Below, piece after piece: positions 32,647-41,657 of a stretch of 64,000 bases of DNA. Source of the stretch: Acherontichlamydia pituitae (GTDB lineage Bacteria; Chlamydiota; Chlamydiia; Chlamydiales; Rhabdochlamydiaceae). The stretch covers positions 62,001 through 126,000 of the forward strand of contig JAHCAX010000005.1 in assembly GCA_019634675.1 (NCBI GenBank). Reading direction: 5' to 3'. The notes under the pieces were generated by a model. That model was not told where the DNA came from and searched no databases. It saw only the letters and a list, made by a program, of their open reading frames with translations. Position 1 is the stretch's first letter. The number at the start of each line of letters is the position of its first letter. The translations under genes were made by a program, and so were the position numbers.

Positions 32647-34836
32647 ATGCAGCATCGTAAAAAGGTTGAAGAGCTATCGGTCATGGATGCCGTCGATAAT
32701 TTGACGCATATGGCCGAGATCGATTTGACGGCTCCTGTCCGGGAAGAAGGGGAACCGGTCGAGTTGACGGAAGAGCAGATCAGCGAGCGTTTGCACGCGC
32801 TTTCTTGGCATGATCCTGAATATTTTGTGTATAACCGCGAGCGGGTCAAGGAGACCTTCCGCGTCATTCAGAACTACCTTAAGCAGATCTACGAAAAAGA
32901 AAAAGGGCAGTTGAGAGATGCCAGCACGCAGAAGGGGATCCAGGCGATCATGCTCCTCGCTGCAGAAGCTGCGCAGAAGATGGACAAGTATACCGAAAAA
33001 GTAACGGGGGCTAAGAAAGAGGAGAGCATTGTCCAGCTGAAAGAGTACCAAGATCTTCAGCATTATTATCAGACAAAGATCATCCATAAATTTCAAAACT
33101 ATGTCGAGATCAAAGAAGGATGGCAGGATGAGTGGAGCCAGGCTGCGGAAGGCGATCTTCTTGATGTCCAAAGGCAAGGTTTAAAAGACTTGGACACTGT
33201 CCGTCAGGACAAAGAGTATGAGCTGTTCATGGTCCGCAAAGAAGACGGCAAGCCTTTCTTCAACCGCGACCTTCTCCGCCATTTGCGCCTCGTCGGAGAG
33301 TTCGATGAGGTGTTCAGCGAGTCGTTCGGCGAGGACCCTTTCTTACGGATCAAGATGATCCAGGACCGGGACCTGCATACGACGGCAAAAGAGATCCTGC
33401 ATTTGGTCGCTCCCTATGTCGACGACTACTACAAAGAAGCCTTGCGCTACAAGGACATGGAGTTCGTCGCTTCCATCAACAAAGCGATCATGGCCCTCAT
33501 GCTAGCTGCCAATCCGCGCAACCTGATGCAGAACACGGTCGGTAAAAGCTGCGTCAGCTATTTCACCGATTTCCACTACTATTTGCGCAGGGCCCTCTCT
33601 TCTCAGGAATACATCAAGTACATCTCCAACCCTCCAGATTCCTCCCACCGGTTCTTCCATATCCTGCTCAACCTTTCGCATGGCCTCAGCACTTCCTTCT
33701 TCGTCCGTCTTGGCAACCGGAAAGAAATGGTCGCCTTCATCCGCTTCTTAATTGAAGAAGGGGGCAAGGGGAGCAGCACCCAGTCGGCGACGCACAGCCC
33801 TGTTTCGATCTGGAACAATTTGGCCGACGAGGATGAACATATCCGCTACCTGTTAAAAAAATACCCCAACGGCCCCTTGATGAAGGCGATCGACGTCTTC
33901 AGGGCGGACCAGCAGCTTATAGGTTTTGATCCGTTCGCCCAGGAGAACCTTCCCGGCCAGTTATACACCTTGATCAACGATCAGATGCACATCAGCTGTC
34001 TGAGGATGCCCTGCCCTGTCAGGCAGGAGTACATCAGCAAAGCGGATCTCGCCGAAGAGTTTTATGGGTTTTTGCGCTCGATCGGTTCAGAGAAGCGGGG
34101 CCAGCGCCACCTTTTGATCAACCTGCAGGACCGCACCTCGTGGCAAGAGCATGCCCGCTGCTTGGCCCTTGAGGACTTGCAGAAGAAGGCGGAGTTTGCC
34201 AAGTCGCTTGTTGTCGCAACTCTTCCCAAAAGCGGTGATTTTTATATGCAGGCGGGAAGCTACATCAACCTCAACGATGCCAAGGAATTTATCAATACCT
34301 TTAAGGAGCAGATCGCAAGCGGCGAGCAGTGCGGATATTTCCTTTCAGGGGCGATGAAGAGCAAGGAGATCGAAGAGTTCGTGAATGAGGCGATGAAGAT
34401 GATCCACCACTATTTCTTCGGAGATAAAGGGTCCCTTTTGAGGAAAAACCGTCTCGATTTTATCGAGATCTTCTATCTGTTCTTTACGTTGAAGATCATC
34501 GACGTCTGCAAACCCGATACGATCAGTTTTACCTGCAAGGACGCTGTCGATACGGGAGCTGCGGCAAACGCGGAGTTTTATGCCTTCATTAAGATGATGA
34601 ATGGCTTAAAGCCTTGGGAAAAGGATGATAAGGACTTTTTAAGCTGGATGCTCTACTCATCAGCCCTTGTGCTGCGCGAGAGGGCGATCGATAACCAAAG
34701 GCTGAACAGGATGCTCAGCGCGCTGACCGTCGTCAATGCCGAGTTGGAGGCCCAGCTGAGCGAAGTCATCAAGGCTAGCAGCAAGCTCTACAGCCTTCCC
34801 TTCTTCAAAGACCTTTCTGTCCAAGAAGCCCAGTAA
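32647..34836 (+). CDS. Large helical hypothetical protein, probably chlamydia-specific
   Basis: 729 aa; AGGTG lies about 6 nt before the ATG. No signal peptide or clear membrane segment. It is predicted mostly helical, with a charged N-terminus (residues 1-60) and long amphipathic helices throughout (for example K-E-T-F-R-V-I-Q-N-Y-L-K-Q-I-Y-E). Its codon usage looks more optimised and GC-richer than its AT-rich flanks, which suggests a long-resident, well-expressed gene rather than a recent arrival. I do not recognise a family. A hairpin terminator follows. Confidence 0.8.
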   Translation: MQHRKKVEELSVMDAVDNLTHMAEIDLTAPVREEGEPVELTEEQISERLHALSWHDPEYFVYNRERVKETFRVIQNYLKQIYEKEKGQLRDASTQKGIQAIMLLAAEAAQKMDKYTEKVTGAKKEESIVQLKEYQDLQHYYQTKIIHKFQNYVEIKEGWQDEWSQAAEGDLLDVQRQGLKDLDTVRQDKEYELFMVRKEDGKPFFNRDLLRHLRLVGEFDEVFSESFGEDPFLRIKMIQDRDLHTTAKEILHLVAPYVDDYYKEALRYKDMEFVASINKAIMALMLAANPRNLMQNTVGKSCVSYFTDFHYYLRRALSSQEYIKYISNPPDSSHRFFHILLNLSHGLSTSFFVRLGNRKEMVAFIRFLIEEGGKGSSTQSATHSPVSIWNNLADEDEHIRYLLKKYPNGPLMKAIDVFRADQQLIGFDPFAQENLPGQLYTLINDQMHISCLRMPCPVRQEYISKADLAEEFYGFLRSIGSEKRGQRHLLINLQDRTSWQEHARCLALEDLQKKAEFAKSLVVATLPKSGDFYMQAGSYINLNDAKEFINTFKEQIASGEQCGYFLSGAMKSKEIEEFVNEAMKMIHHYFFGDKGSLLRKNRLDFIEIFYLFFTLKIIDVCKPDTISFTCKDAVDTGAAANAEFYAFIKMMNGLKPWEKDDKDFLSWMLYSSALVLRERAIDNQRLNRMLSALTVVNAELEAQLSEVIKASSKLYSLPFFKDLSVQEAQ

Positions 34837-34857
34837 GCTCAATCAAACAAGTCTTTT

Positions 34858-34883
34858 AGAGGCGTGCCAGTTGGCGCGCCTCT
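34858..34883 (+). terminator. Hairpin after the 729-aa gene
   Basis: AGAGGCGTGCCA and TGGCGCGCCTCT form a 12-bp stem with one mismatch and a short GT loop, about 20 bp after the stop codon. The downstream T-run is short. Confidence 0.55.
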
Positions 34884-35164
34884 GTTTCAAAAAAACGATA
34901 TTAGCTCATTAATCCGATCCAGATAAAATTTTTTGCCGGTTTTCAGAACGGCATCGCAAAATTACCAAGACATATGATATAATCTTGTCATTGCTTTTTT
35001 AATTAAATAACGCTTTTTAAATGGAGAGCGTGAAATTTAAAAGCCTGATTATTAATGGCTTTTATATTAGAGATCTTAGGATAGCCAAGACAATTTTATA
35101 TTTTCCTGCCCTTCCTTTATCTTAATATTCTTAAATTGCGCGCATTGCGGCAAAACGAGGGATC

Positions 35165-36013
35165 ATGTCCATCATCAACGGAATTTCAGCAGGTCAAACC
35201 AATTTTAATTTGACTCAACCGAACTATTCGGCGTTAATTTCTGATCAATTTCAGGTCGTCCATAAATTTAATGTTACCAGTATTATGGATGTCGATGTCT
35301 TCTTATTTGCTACCCATCATGAATCGGATGAATGCAGTGAGGTGGTTGGGACGGCCCTTTCTCAAATTGCGCGGCATCACGATCATATTGTCATTTTTGT
35401 GGAAGGCATATCAAAAACAGGCGAGCTCATTGAAGAGAAGGAATTTTTGATCGAATATCTTGATATAGATCCATTGCTTAGCGGCAAAGTTCATTTCTTC
35501 AGCTGGGACTTGAAAACAGAAGAAGGATATCGTTTGTTCACGAACAACTTGGATGAGGAGATCGACCGTTTGACAGAGGCATTAAAAGTTTTGGAAAAGA
35601 CATACTTGGAAGTGGTAGGAGAACTGAAAGTTTCGTTCCCTGAGCTATGGGATGCAGAAATCCAGAGAGAATATAGCCCAGATGAGCGTAGCGAACTCAA
35701 CTATTTGATGAATATTCATGGTGCATTAGTCGAAAAAAAAGCAGAAACTGCCAACAAGTTAAAAGAGACTGTTGCCATGGCAAATGAGATGGAGAAAAAA
35801 ACTTTTCCTCATCGGACAGCAAGCATGGTCAGCGCCCTTCAGTCCATTGAAAACCTGCCCATTCAAGTTAAGGGGACAACGGCGGTTGCTTTTGTAGGCG
35901 GAACATCCCACTTATGCCAAAAAGAATATGCAGACCAAGTTTACGATTTAAGCCCTTTGTACCACGAACTATCCCATCATCGAGCGATGGTCCTGCTTCC
36001 CAAAGATCTATAG
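35165..36013 (+). CDS. EreA/TraB-like fold protein (copy A)
   Basis: 282 aa. Conserved spots shared with the paralog at 38141: V-F-L-F-A-x-x-H-E-x-D-E, I-F-V-E-G-I-S-K, F-P-H-R-T-x-S-M-V, and a C-terminal V-F-V-x-G-x-S-H-L followed by L-Y-H-E-L. The order His, Glu, R..M, G-x-x-H resembles erythromycin esterase, ChaN and TraB/PrgY proteins, a superfamily of putative metal-dependent hydrolases. Residues about 120-200 form a long charged coiled-coil-like insert. No signal peptide. The activity is inference. Confidence 0.65.
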   Translation: MSIINGISAGQTNFNLTQPNYSALISDQFQVVHKFNVTSIMDVDVFLFATHHESDECSEVVGTALSQIARHHDHIVIFVEGISKTGELIEEKEFLIEYLDIDPLLSGKVHFFSWDLKTEEGYRLFTNNLDEEIDRLTEALKVLEKTYLEVVGELKVSFPELWDAEIQREYSPDERSELNYLMNIHGALVEKKAETANKLKETVAMANEMEKKTFPHRTASMVSALQSIENLPIQVKGTTAVAFVGGTSHLCQKEYADQVYDLSPLYHELSHHRAMVLLPKDL

Positions 36014-36018
36014 TAAAA

Positions 36019-36042
36019 AGCTCCTGCCGAAAGGCAGGAGCT
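36019..36042 (-). terminator. Perfect 10-bp hairpin with GAAA/TTTC loop
   Basis: AGCTCCTGCC-GAAA-GGCAGGAGCT between convergent genes. On the minus strand the stem is followed by TTTTT, so it best serves the gene at 36085; it may also stop plus-strand transcription from 35165. Confidence 0.75.
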
Positions 36043-36084
36043 ATATGGTCAACTCTTATCAATTCTAAGAATCTCTCTTATCGC

Positions 36085-37836
36085 TTATCCGAAGTGGACG
36101 AAGCAAGGCAAGTTTTTCTTAGTCGACTGGTTGATCAATCGGTAAGTTGCTAAAGATGGATCCAATTGCAGAGCAGCTATTTCATTGTCGAGGTCGTCAA
36201 CTGCCTTTTTTAATTTTGCGACTTCAGCTTCTTTTTGCGTCAATGCAGGACTTGGCGCCGACAATTGCAAAACGCTCACATCGTATTCCTCTTGGACCAA
36301 GCGGGCATGGGTTTCTTTTCTAAGTAGTTTTTTCTCGCGGTAATCTTTCAAGGTTCCTTCGAATTTTGGAGTTCCAAGCTCATCGAGTATGGCTTTTTTG
36401 ATGCCGAAGCCAGAGACGCTTAGTTTCTTGGAACGGAATTGAATTTCCGGGTAGAGCCTTTCATAGGAAGTTTTGGTCTCATTTACCGATTGCTGTAATT
36501 TGCGGGCTTTTTTCGTTACACGTTGATCACTGGATGTGCTGATAATTTGTTGAGCTTTTTTCTCAATCTTGTCCAAATGCGTTAATACTGTTGTCTGACG
36601 TTTTTCCTTTTCCGCAATCGCTTCAGTTATCGTATAGCCGGCAACTGTGTTGGCACAAATTTGCTTTTGGAATTGTTCATGATTTGTGTCGATGAATTTT
36701 TTGGCATTTTCAGGATCAAGTTCTTCAGTTCCTGGATAATTCGACAACTCAGGGATTGTAATGCCTAATTGAGACAGTTTGCCATCGAAGGACTTCAACC
36801 TGTGGTGGGAAGAACGGAAGTTAGGGAGCAGCGGGTGGTTTTGGTCTGCGCTGTTTGTCAATTCCCATCCTGTTGTTGTTTTTCTTTGCACTCCTCGATG
36901 AACCACATCTGGGTGTTGGAGATAGTCATGCACCTTTTGTTTGAGCTCGACAAATTCCTGGCGTGAATGATTGATCTCTTTTTCAAGGCCGGGATAAGCG
37001 TCGATCGCCGCAATGATATGGTCAATTTCGATTTCCAAGTTCGATTGCGGGCTGTTGCTGCTATAGAATTTGCGATCAAAAATCGACTCTCCCTTTTTTT
37101 CTAAAACATCTAATGCAGAGATCACATTTGGATCGATATCATCCGCATTTCCGTTAAGGTCAATCAAGCCCGTTAGAAACTCGATGCTATGACTTTTAAC
37201 ATGGTGGACCAAATCAAAGGCGACATTGTATTTGAACTGGTCTGCGCAATAAGCCTGCGTTGTTGTCCTTGCGCTTTGGAAATAAGCGACATTTCCCTTA
37301 TGAGTTTCCGAAGGAGAAACGACATCGCAAGGAGAAGCGGAGATAAAAGCATGTTCAGAGCTTGGAGCTAAATAAACAAGAGCTCCGCTGTTTGGGCCGC
37401 AGAATGTTGCATCTTGCTGGCTCAGCGTGCTTGTACAAGTTTTTACGTTGCTCGTATAGGAGTTCCATTGGTGATGATCTGCAGTTGGCGATTTCAACGT
37501 TTGCAAGAAACTGGCATTGACCTTCCATGTGGCGTGGTCCTGGCAAATCCTTTGTTTCTTGGGTTTATCTTTCCAGACGGTAGCTTCCCTCTTTCTTTTT
37601 TTACCCATTGTTGGAATTTTCTGTTCTACTTCGAAATTTTCACCAAGTAAAGTTGATTCTAAGGTAGCTGGATTGGCCTTTGTCGCCTCTACGATTTTTC
37701 CTTCTCTCTGTATGATTTCCATCAAGAGAGGGTCATCGCGGCGAGGGATGTCCCTTCGGATTCCTTTAAAATCAGCGGGTCTGTCGGGAGTGTTAAACAA
37801 GTTTGTAACTGTGTCTAATTTGAAGTTAAACGTCAT
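36085..37836 (-). CDS. Hypothetical protein with bipartite NLS-like signal, candidate effector
   Basis: 583 aa from the ATG at 37836, preceded by GGGGG with about 5 nt spacing; an ATG four codons earlier is less well placed. Residues about 77-98 hold two basic clusters (G-K-K-R-K-R-E, then K-P-K-K-Q-R) about 8 residues apart, like a bipartite nuclear localisation signal. A middle region (about 100-230) has several Cys and His; the C-terminal third is strongly charged and probably coiled-coil. No signal peptide. It sits between the two EreA/TraB-like paralogs on the opposite strand. Confidence 0.7.
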   Translation of the reverse strand: MTFNFKLDTVTNLFNTPDRPADFKGIRRDIPRRDDPLLMEIIQREGKIVEATKANPATLESTLLGENFEVEQKIPTMGKKRKREATVWKDKPKKQRICQDHATWKVNASFLQTLKSPTADHHQWNSYTSNVKTCTSTLSQQDATFCGPNSGALVYLAPSSEHAFISASPCDVVSPSETHKGNVAYFQSARTTTQAYCADQFKYNVAFDLVHHVKSHSIEFLTGLIDLNGNADDIDPNVISALDVLEKKGESIFDRKFYSSNSPQSNLEIEIDHIIAAIDAYPGLEKEINHSRQEFVELKQKVHDYLQHPDVVHRGVQRKTTTGWELTNSADQNHPLLPNFRSSHHRLKSFDGKLSQLGITIPELSNYPGTEELDPENAKKFIDTNHEQFQKQICANTVAGYTITEAIAEKEKRQTTVLTHLDKIEKKAQQIISTSSDQRVTKKARKLQQSVNETKTSYERLYPEIQFRSKKLSVSGFGIKKAILDELGTPKFEGTLKDYREKKLLRKETHARLVQEEYDVSVLQLSAPSPALTQKEAEVAKLKKAVDDLDNEIAALQLDPSLATYRLINQSTKKNLPCFVHFG

Positions 37837-37995
37837 AATTACCCCCATTATCCATCTATTGTTATTTTTGACAATTATTATACATTAGATCTAATTATTT
37901 ATTAATATTTACTTTCGTTTTTTTGTTATGATTTAGAATTAATTTGCATGTTATTAATTGTTAGTTGTTTAAATTTTTATTTTGTTTAATTTAAT

Positions 37996-38023
37996 TTGAT
38001 TAATTATGGTTTTAATGTATAAT
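37996..38023 (+). promoter_or_regulatory. Possible promoter for copy B of the EreA/TraB-like pair
   Basis: TTGATT (37996-38001) and TATAAT (38018-38023) with 16 bp between, in a very AT-rich gap. The leader to the GTG at 38141 would be about 110 nt. AT richness makes chance matches likely. Confidence 0.4.
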
Positions 38024-38140
38024 TTTTATAACATAATCATCAAATTTAATTGTTTTTGTGGATTATTTAAGTGTAATCCATTTGTTTTTAGATGTTTAAG
38101 TGGAATTGGTTCGTAGTTTAATGTTTTATGTGAGGGAATT

Positions 38141-39034
38141 GTGAGTTATCCAATTGCTGGATCATTTTTTACACCGAGTGTTGGGGCAAATTTTCATTCT
38201 TGCTATAGCAACAATTTTTTGAATCTATTTCTGAGCGGATTTAATGTAGTAAAATCCTTTAATGTTCTTAATGTTCAAGACGTTGATGTTTTTTTGTTCG
38301 CATCGCAACATGAGAATGATGAAGTTAATGCATTGATAGGCGCTGGCATTTCACAAATCGCTCAGAATAATGACAATGTTGTCATCTTTGTCGAAGGCAT
38401 TTCCAAATCAGGGGAGCTGGTCGCAGATAAAAGCTTTTTATTGCAGTACTTGAATATTGATCCTGCTCTTCATCATAAAGTCCATTTCTATAGCTGGGAT
38501 TTAAAAAGCGAGGCTGGGCATTCTTTATTTACAGATAATGCCGAAGAGGAGATAGACCGGTTGACGGAGGTGTTGGAAACATTAGAAGACGCTTATGATG
38601 AGGTTGAATCTCAATTGGAAGAATTTTTTCCTGAGTTATGGGATCCAAAAATACAAAGGTCCTATACTCCTAAAGAACAGCAAGAATTGAACTATCTATT
38701 GAAAGCGCGTGGTGCACTTATTGAAAACAAACTAACGGCAGCAAATAAGCTCAAAGACATCTCCGTTAACTCAAAACAGATTGATGCAGCGTCTTTTCCA
38801 CATCGGACGCAGAGCATGGTCGCAAGTCTTCAGGATGTTACTCTTATAAAGTCTCAGTTTGCAGGGAAAACAGCATCTGTCTTTGTTGCTGGATGCTCTC
38901 ATTTATGTCCTGAACAAGGAACAGGTGCATACTTTGATATAAGTCCTCTTTATCATGAGCTACAGAATCATCGAGCGATGATTCTGTCTCCAAAGGGCAT
39001 TACTCCTCAAAACAATTTAAAGAGGGTGGAATAA
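38141..39034 (+). CDS. EreA/TraB-like fold protein (copy B)
   Basis: 297 aa, starting with GTG at 38141; GAGGG lies 5 nt upstream. Paralog of the gene at 35165 along its whole length, with all candidate catalytic spots kept: H-E-N-D-E, I-F-V-E-G-I-S-K-S-G, F-P-H-R-T-Q-S-M-V, A-G-C-S-H-L and L-Y-H-E-L. It is more AT-rich at third positions than copy A. Function is inferred from the same loose superfamily match. Confidence 0.65.
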   Translation: MSYPIAGSFFTPSVGANFHSCYSNNFLNLFLSGFNVVKSFNVLNVQDVDVFLFASQHENDEVNALIGAGISQIAQNNDNVVIFVEGISKSGELVADKSFLLQYLNIDPALHHKVHFYSWDLKSEAGHSLFTDNAEEEIDRLTEVLETLEDAYDEVESQLEEFFPELWDPKIQRSYTPKEQQELNYLLKARGALIENKLTAANKLKDISVNSKQIDAASFPHRTQSMVASLQDVTLIKSQFAGKTASVFVAGCSHLCPEQGTGAYFDISPLYHELQNHRAMILSPKGITPQNNLKRVE

Positions 39035-39122
39035 GAAAATAAACATAACAAGTGAAAAGATGATTCTATGATCCATCCCGGTCTACTGGACTTGTTAATC
39101 GTTCTTCATTCCTATCATGAAT

Positions 39123-39217
39123 AGACCTCTTGCTCTAGAGGTCTTAGAAGCTGTACTAAAACCATGCCGTCGGTCTTTGGATCCTTGAACCTATCCCATT
39201 AATATGCTTCTGTCGAT
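39123..39217. repeat. Mosaic of palindromic-element fragments
   Basis: Within 95 bp lie AGACCTCTTGC (end of the 15814/40172 family), AGAAGCTGTACTAAAAC (close to the end of the 26074 element) and GAACCTATCCCATTAATATG (arm of the 51410 hairpin). No intact element remains; it looks like a scrap-heap of successive insertions. Confidence 0.6.
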
Positions 39218-39369
39218 TTTCTCTATATTGCCCGAGCTGTAAAACCCATATAACCTCATAGAGGGGCTATATAAACCGGACTTTCGTACGATTTGCTATT
39301 TTCTTTGTTTACAAAATAATAGTTTTTAATCCTTTGTTATTAGAGATTTAGTGTTTTTTAATTTTATTT

Positions 39370-39398
39370 TTGAACTAAATTAAACGTTTTAGTATAAT
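39370..39398 (+). promoter_or_regulatory. Sigma-70-type promoter for the zeta-toxin-like gene
   Basis: TTGAAC (39370-39375) and TATAAT (39393-39398) with 17 bp spacing, about 65 bp before the ATG. Confidence 0.65.
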
Positions 39399-39464
39399 AA
39401 GTGGCAAAGTTAGAATTAATTGCTACTTTTGTTTTTATAAATCAAATAAAAAGGGGAATAAAAA

Positions 39465-40103
39465 ATGGCAATGTCATCAACACCATCAGTAACAATGTTC
39501 ATGGGAGCTCCTGGAAGCGGTAAAGGCACCGTGATTAAGGAGATTGTAAAAGAGGCGGAAAGCCGTGGACGGACCATCAATGTCATCGCTCCGGATAACG
39601 TCATCGAAAGCTTGCCTGGCTATCAACAAATGAGATCTGAAGGAAAAAGCGATTCAGAAGCAAGATCGAAGTACCATCCTGAAGGGACTGCGCTAGCTCT
39701 TCAAATATTCAAGCAGGCGGTAGCGAAACCCAACGGGCAGGACATCATTTTTGACAACACCGGCGGAAACCTTGCCCGGTATCAGGACCTGATCTCTTCT
39801 GCAAAACAAGAGGGGCTTGCCGTGAAGGTCGCGCTTGTTTATAACGATCTACCAACTTGCAAGCAATGGGCAAACGAACGGGCTTCCGGTCCTACGGCTC
39901 AATCTGTTCCTGAGAATATTATTGAAATGATGCATAGTGCATGCGCTAAAAATTTTGAGGTCTTAAGCCACGAAAATAGCTGGATCATCTATGCAAAAGG
40001 AAACAGCGAGCCAAGAGAAGGCCGCGTTGTCGCTCAGAGCGATGTTCCGGGTAATACTGAATTGCTGAGCCAAGCAAAAAGTGAATTGAACATCGTTTCG
40101 TAA
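39465..40103 (+). CDS. Zeta-toxin-like P-loop kinase
   Basis: 212 aa; AGGGG lies 9 nt before the ATG. P-loop G-A-P-G-S-G-K-G-T at 14-22. D-N-V-I-E-S-L-P-G-Y and Y-H-P-E-G-T-A (about residues 44-75) and I-F-D-N-T-G-G-N fit the zeta-toxin/UNAG-kinase family, where the Asp and following helix bind the sugar-nucleotide. Zeta toxins phosphorylate UDP-N-acetylglucosamine and block wall synthesis. No epsilon-type antitoxin lies next to it, so it may be a solitary kinase, an effector or a diverged metabolic enzyme. It has its own promoter and terminator. Confidence 0.75.
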   Translation: MAMSSTPSVTMFMGAPGSGKGTVIKEIVKEAESRGRTINVIAPDNVIESLPGYQQMRSEGKSDSEARSKYHPEGTALALQIFKQAVAKPNGQDIIFDNTGGNLARYQDLISSAKQEGLAVKVALVYNDLPTCKQWANERASGPTAQSVPENIIEMMHSACAKNFEVLSHENSWIIYAKGNSEPREGRVVAQSDVPGNTELLSQAKSELNIVS

Positions 40104-40113
40104 TGCCATATCA

Positions 40114-40145
40114 AAATGCCCTCGGCAAATTTGCAGAGGGCATTT
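40114..40145 (+). terminator. Terminator after the zeta-toxin-like gene
   Basis: AAATGCCCTC and GAGGGCATTT form a 10-bp stem with a 12-nt loop, about 10 bp after the stop; CATCTTTCTTT follows. Confidence 0.75.
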
Positions 40146-40171
40146 CATCTTTCTTTGATTAATTTTTTTAT

Positions 40172-40354
40172 TAGATCTCTTGCATAAACCTGTTCGCCTA
40201 ACAAAATCGTTCTTTTTTCACAGGTTTTTATCCCCCTCTTTTGCCGAATTTATCCGAGTCGACTCATTCGTGAGATCCAAAACTGTAAATAGCTTCTAAT
40301 AACCTGTGAAAAAATCTCCGATTTTCCAGGCAAAGCTGGTATGCAAGAGGTCTA
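40172..40354 (+). repeat. Dispersed palindromic element, copy 2
   Basis: Ends TAGATCTCTTGCATAAACC and (right end, reverse complement) TAGACCTCTTGCATACC are terminal inverted repeats. The body matches the reverse complement of 15814-15999. The right end supplies the TAG stop codon (40352-40354) of the aminotransferase gene on the minus strand. Confidence 0.85.
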
Positions 40355-41656
40355 TTTTTGGAAATCGTGCAGCAGCTGGGCGAAGAGCTTAGGGACCTCT
40401 GCCATCACCTCAGGAGGCTCGACATAGGCGATGCGCATTTGCGTCCTGCCAGGATTAGATTGGCCAGGACCGGGAGAGTAAAATCCATCCATCGGGGCCG
40501 CCAGCAAGGTCGTCTTGACCCCGTTTAGCATGACGCTCCCTTTTTGCGCGCAGTAAAGGGCAAACTCCGACGCATCGAAGTTGGGGCCGCATACTTTGCG
40601 CATATCGATAACAGTGTAGAGGGCTGCATCGGGCTCTGAAACGATCAACTGGGGCAGTTCTTCTTTGAGGCCTGTTGTAACTGTAATTGCCATTTGTTTG
40701 TAGTAAGCGCGCTGCTGGCTGAACCAATACTGAAGTTCTTCTTTGGATTCATGGAGGAGGGCGCCGAAGACGTACTGTCCGATCACATTAGCGCATAAAT
40801 TAGCGGTATTTTCTGCGACCGCCTGTTGGTGGAACTCTGAGTTGTCCGTAATGATCGCTCCAGTGCGAAGGCCGCATGCGTTCCAGGCTTTAGAAGCGGA
40901 CTCGATGCTGATGCGCCGCCCGGTGATGCCAGGGACTTCTTGCTCTGTAATGCCCCAGACGCTGCTTGTTTGCCCTTCTGTATAGAACATTTCACGGTAG
41001 GCCTCGTCGCTGATCAGCCATAAGTTATGCTTCACGGAGAGCTTTGCCAGGTCGTTGATCGTTTGCTGCGGGAAAAATTGGCCCGTTGGATTATCGTAAG
41101 GAATGATCAGCAAGGCGGAAGGTTTGGATTCGACGATCACTTTTTCGATCTCGGACAACTTAGGCAATGAGAACTTTCCGTTTTCCTCCAAATGGCGGGT
41201 CACGGAAACTGTTGCACGGCCGGTCCTGATCGCAAACGAGGTGTAGTTGGAATAGGTCGGATCGATCAGCAATAACGGTTTTTCAGAAGAGCCGGCAGGG
41301 CCGCAAACGCCCAAAATGACAAGCTCCATCGCATGGCTGCCCCCATCTGTGATCTGGCTATGAAGTCCTTTTGTAGAAAATCCGCAGCTGGCGATCAAGT
41401 GCAAAAAGGCATGGTTGGCCTCTTTCTCACCGGCGGTGGTGGAATATTTCACGACACCTTGCTTAAATGGGCTGTGCGGGCCATTCAGCGAGAACATCCG
41501 TTTGACCATCGCAGGGTGCATCGGCAGCGTGACATTGCCGATTGCCGTATTCACGCCGACCACTTGGTCGGTCCGCTTCAAGAACTCGATCTGCGCAATG
41601 CGGATCGCAGAGGGAAGCCGGTCTTGATAATGCTCGGAAAGCAATGGTTTCTTCAT
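40352..41656 (-). CDS. Class I/II PLP-dependent aminotransferase
   Basis: 434 aa. Family motifs: I-P-Y-D-N-P-T-G-Q (about 180), S-D-E-A-Y-R-E, and the PLP-lysine S-A-S-K-A-W-N-A-C-G-L-R-T-G, then a C-terminal R-T-Q-M-R-I-A-Y with the substrate-carboxylate Arg. Likely transfers an amino group between an amino acid and a keto acid; exact substrate unclear. The stop codon lies within a palindromic element, so the C-terminus may have been trimmed or rewritten by insertion, though length is normal. It starts 2 bp after the yqgE stop. Confidence 0.9.
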   Translation of the reverse strand: MKKPLLSEHYQDRLPSAIRIAQIEFLKRTDQVVGVNTAIGNVTLPMHPAMVKRMFSLNGPHSPFKQGVVKYSTTAGEKEANHAFLHLIASCGFSTKGLHSQITDGGSHAMELVILGVCGPAGSSEKPLLLIDPTYSNYTSFAIRTGRATVSVTRHLEENGKFSLPKLSEIEKVIVESKPSALLIIPYDNPTGQFFPQQTINDLAKLSVKHNLWLISDEAYREMFYTEGQTSSVWGITEQEVPGITGRRISIESASKAWNACGLRTGAIITDNSEFHQQAVAENTANLCANVIGQYVFGALLHESKEELQYWFSQQRAYYKQMAITVTTGLKEELPQLIVSEPDAALYTVIDMRKVCGPNFDASEFALYCAQKGSVMLNGVKTTLLAAPMDGFYSPGPGQSNPGRTQMRIAYVEPPEVMAEVPKLFAQLLHDFQK

Positions 41657-41657
41657 A

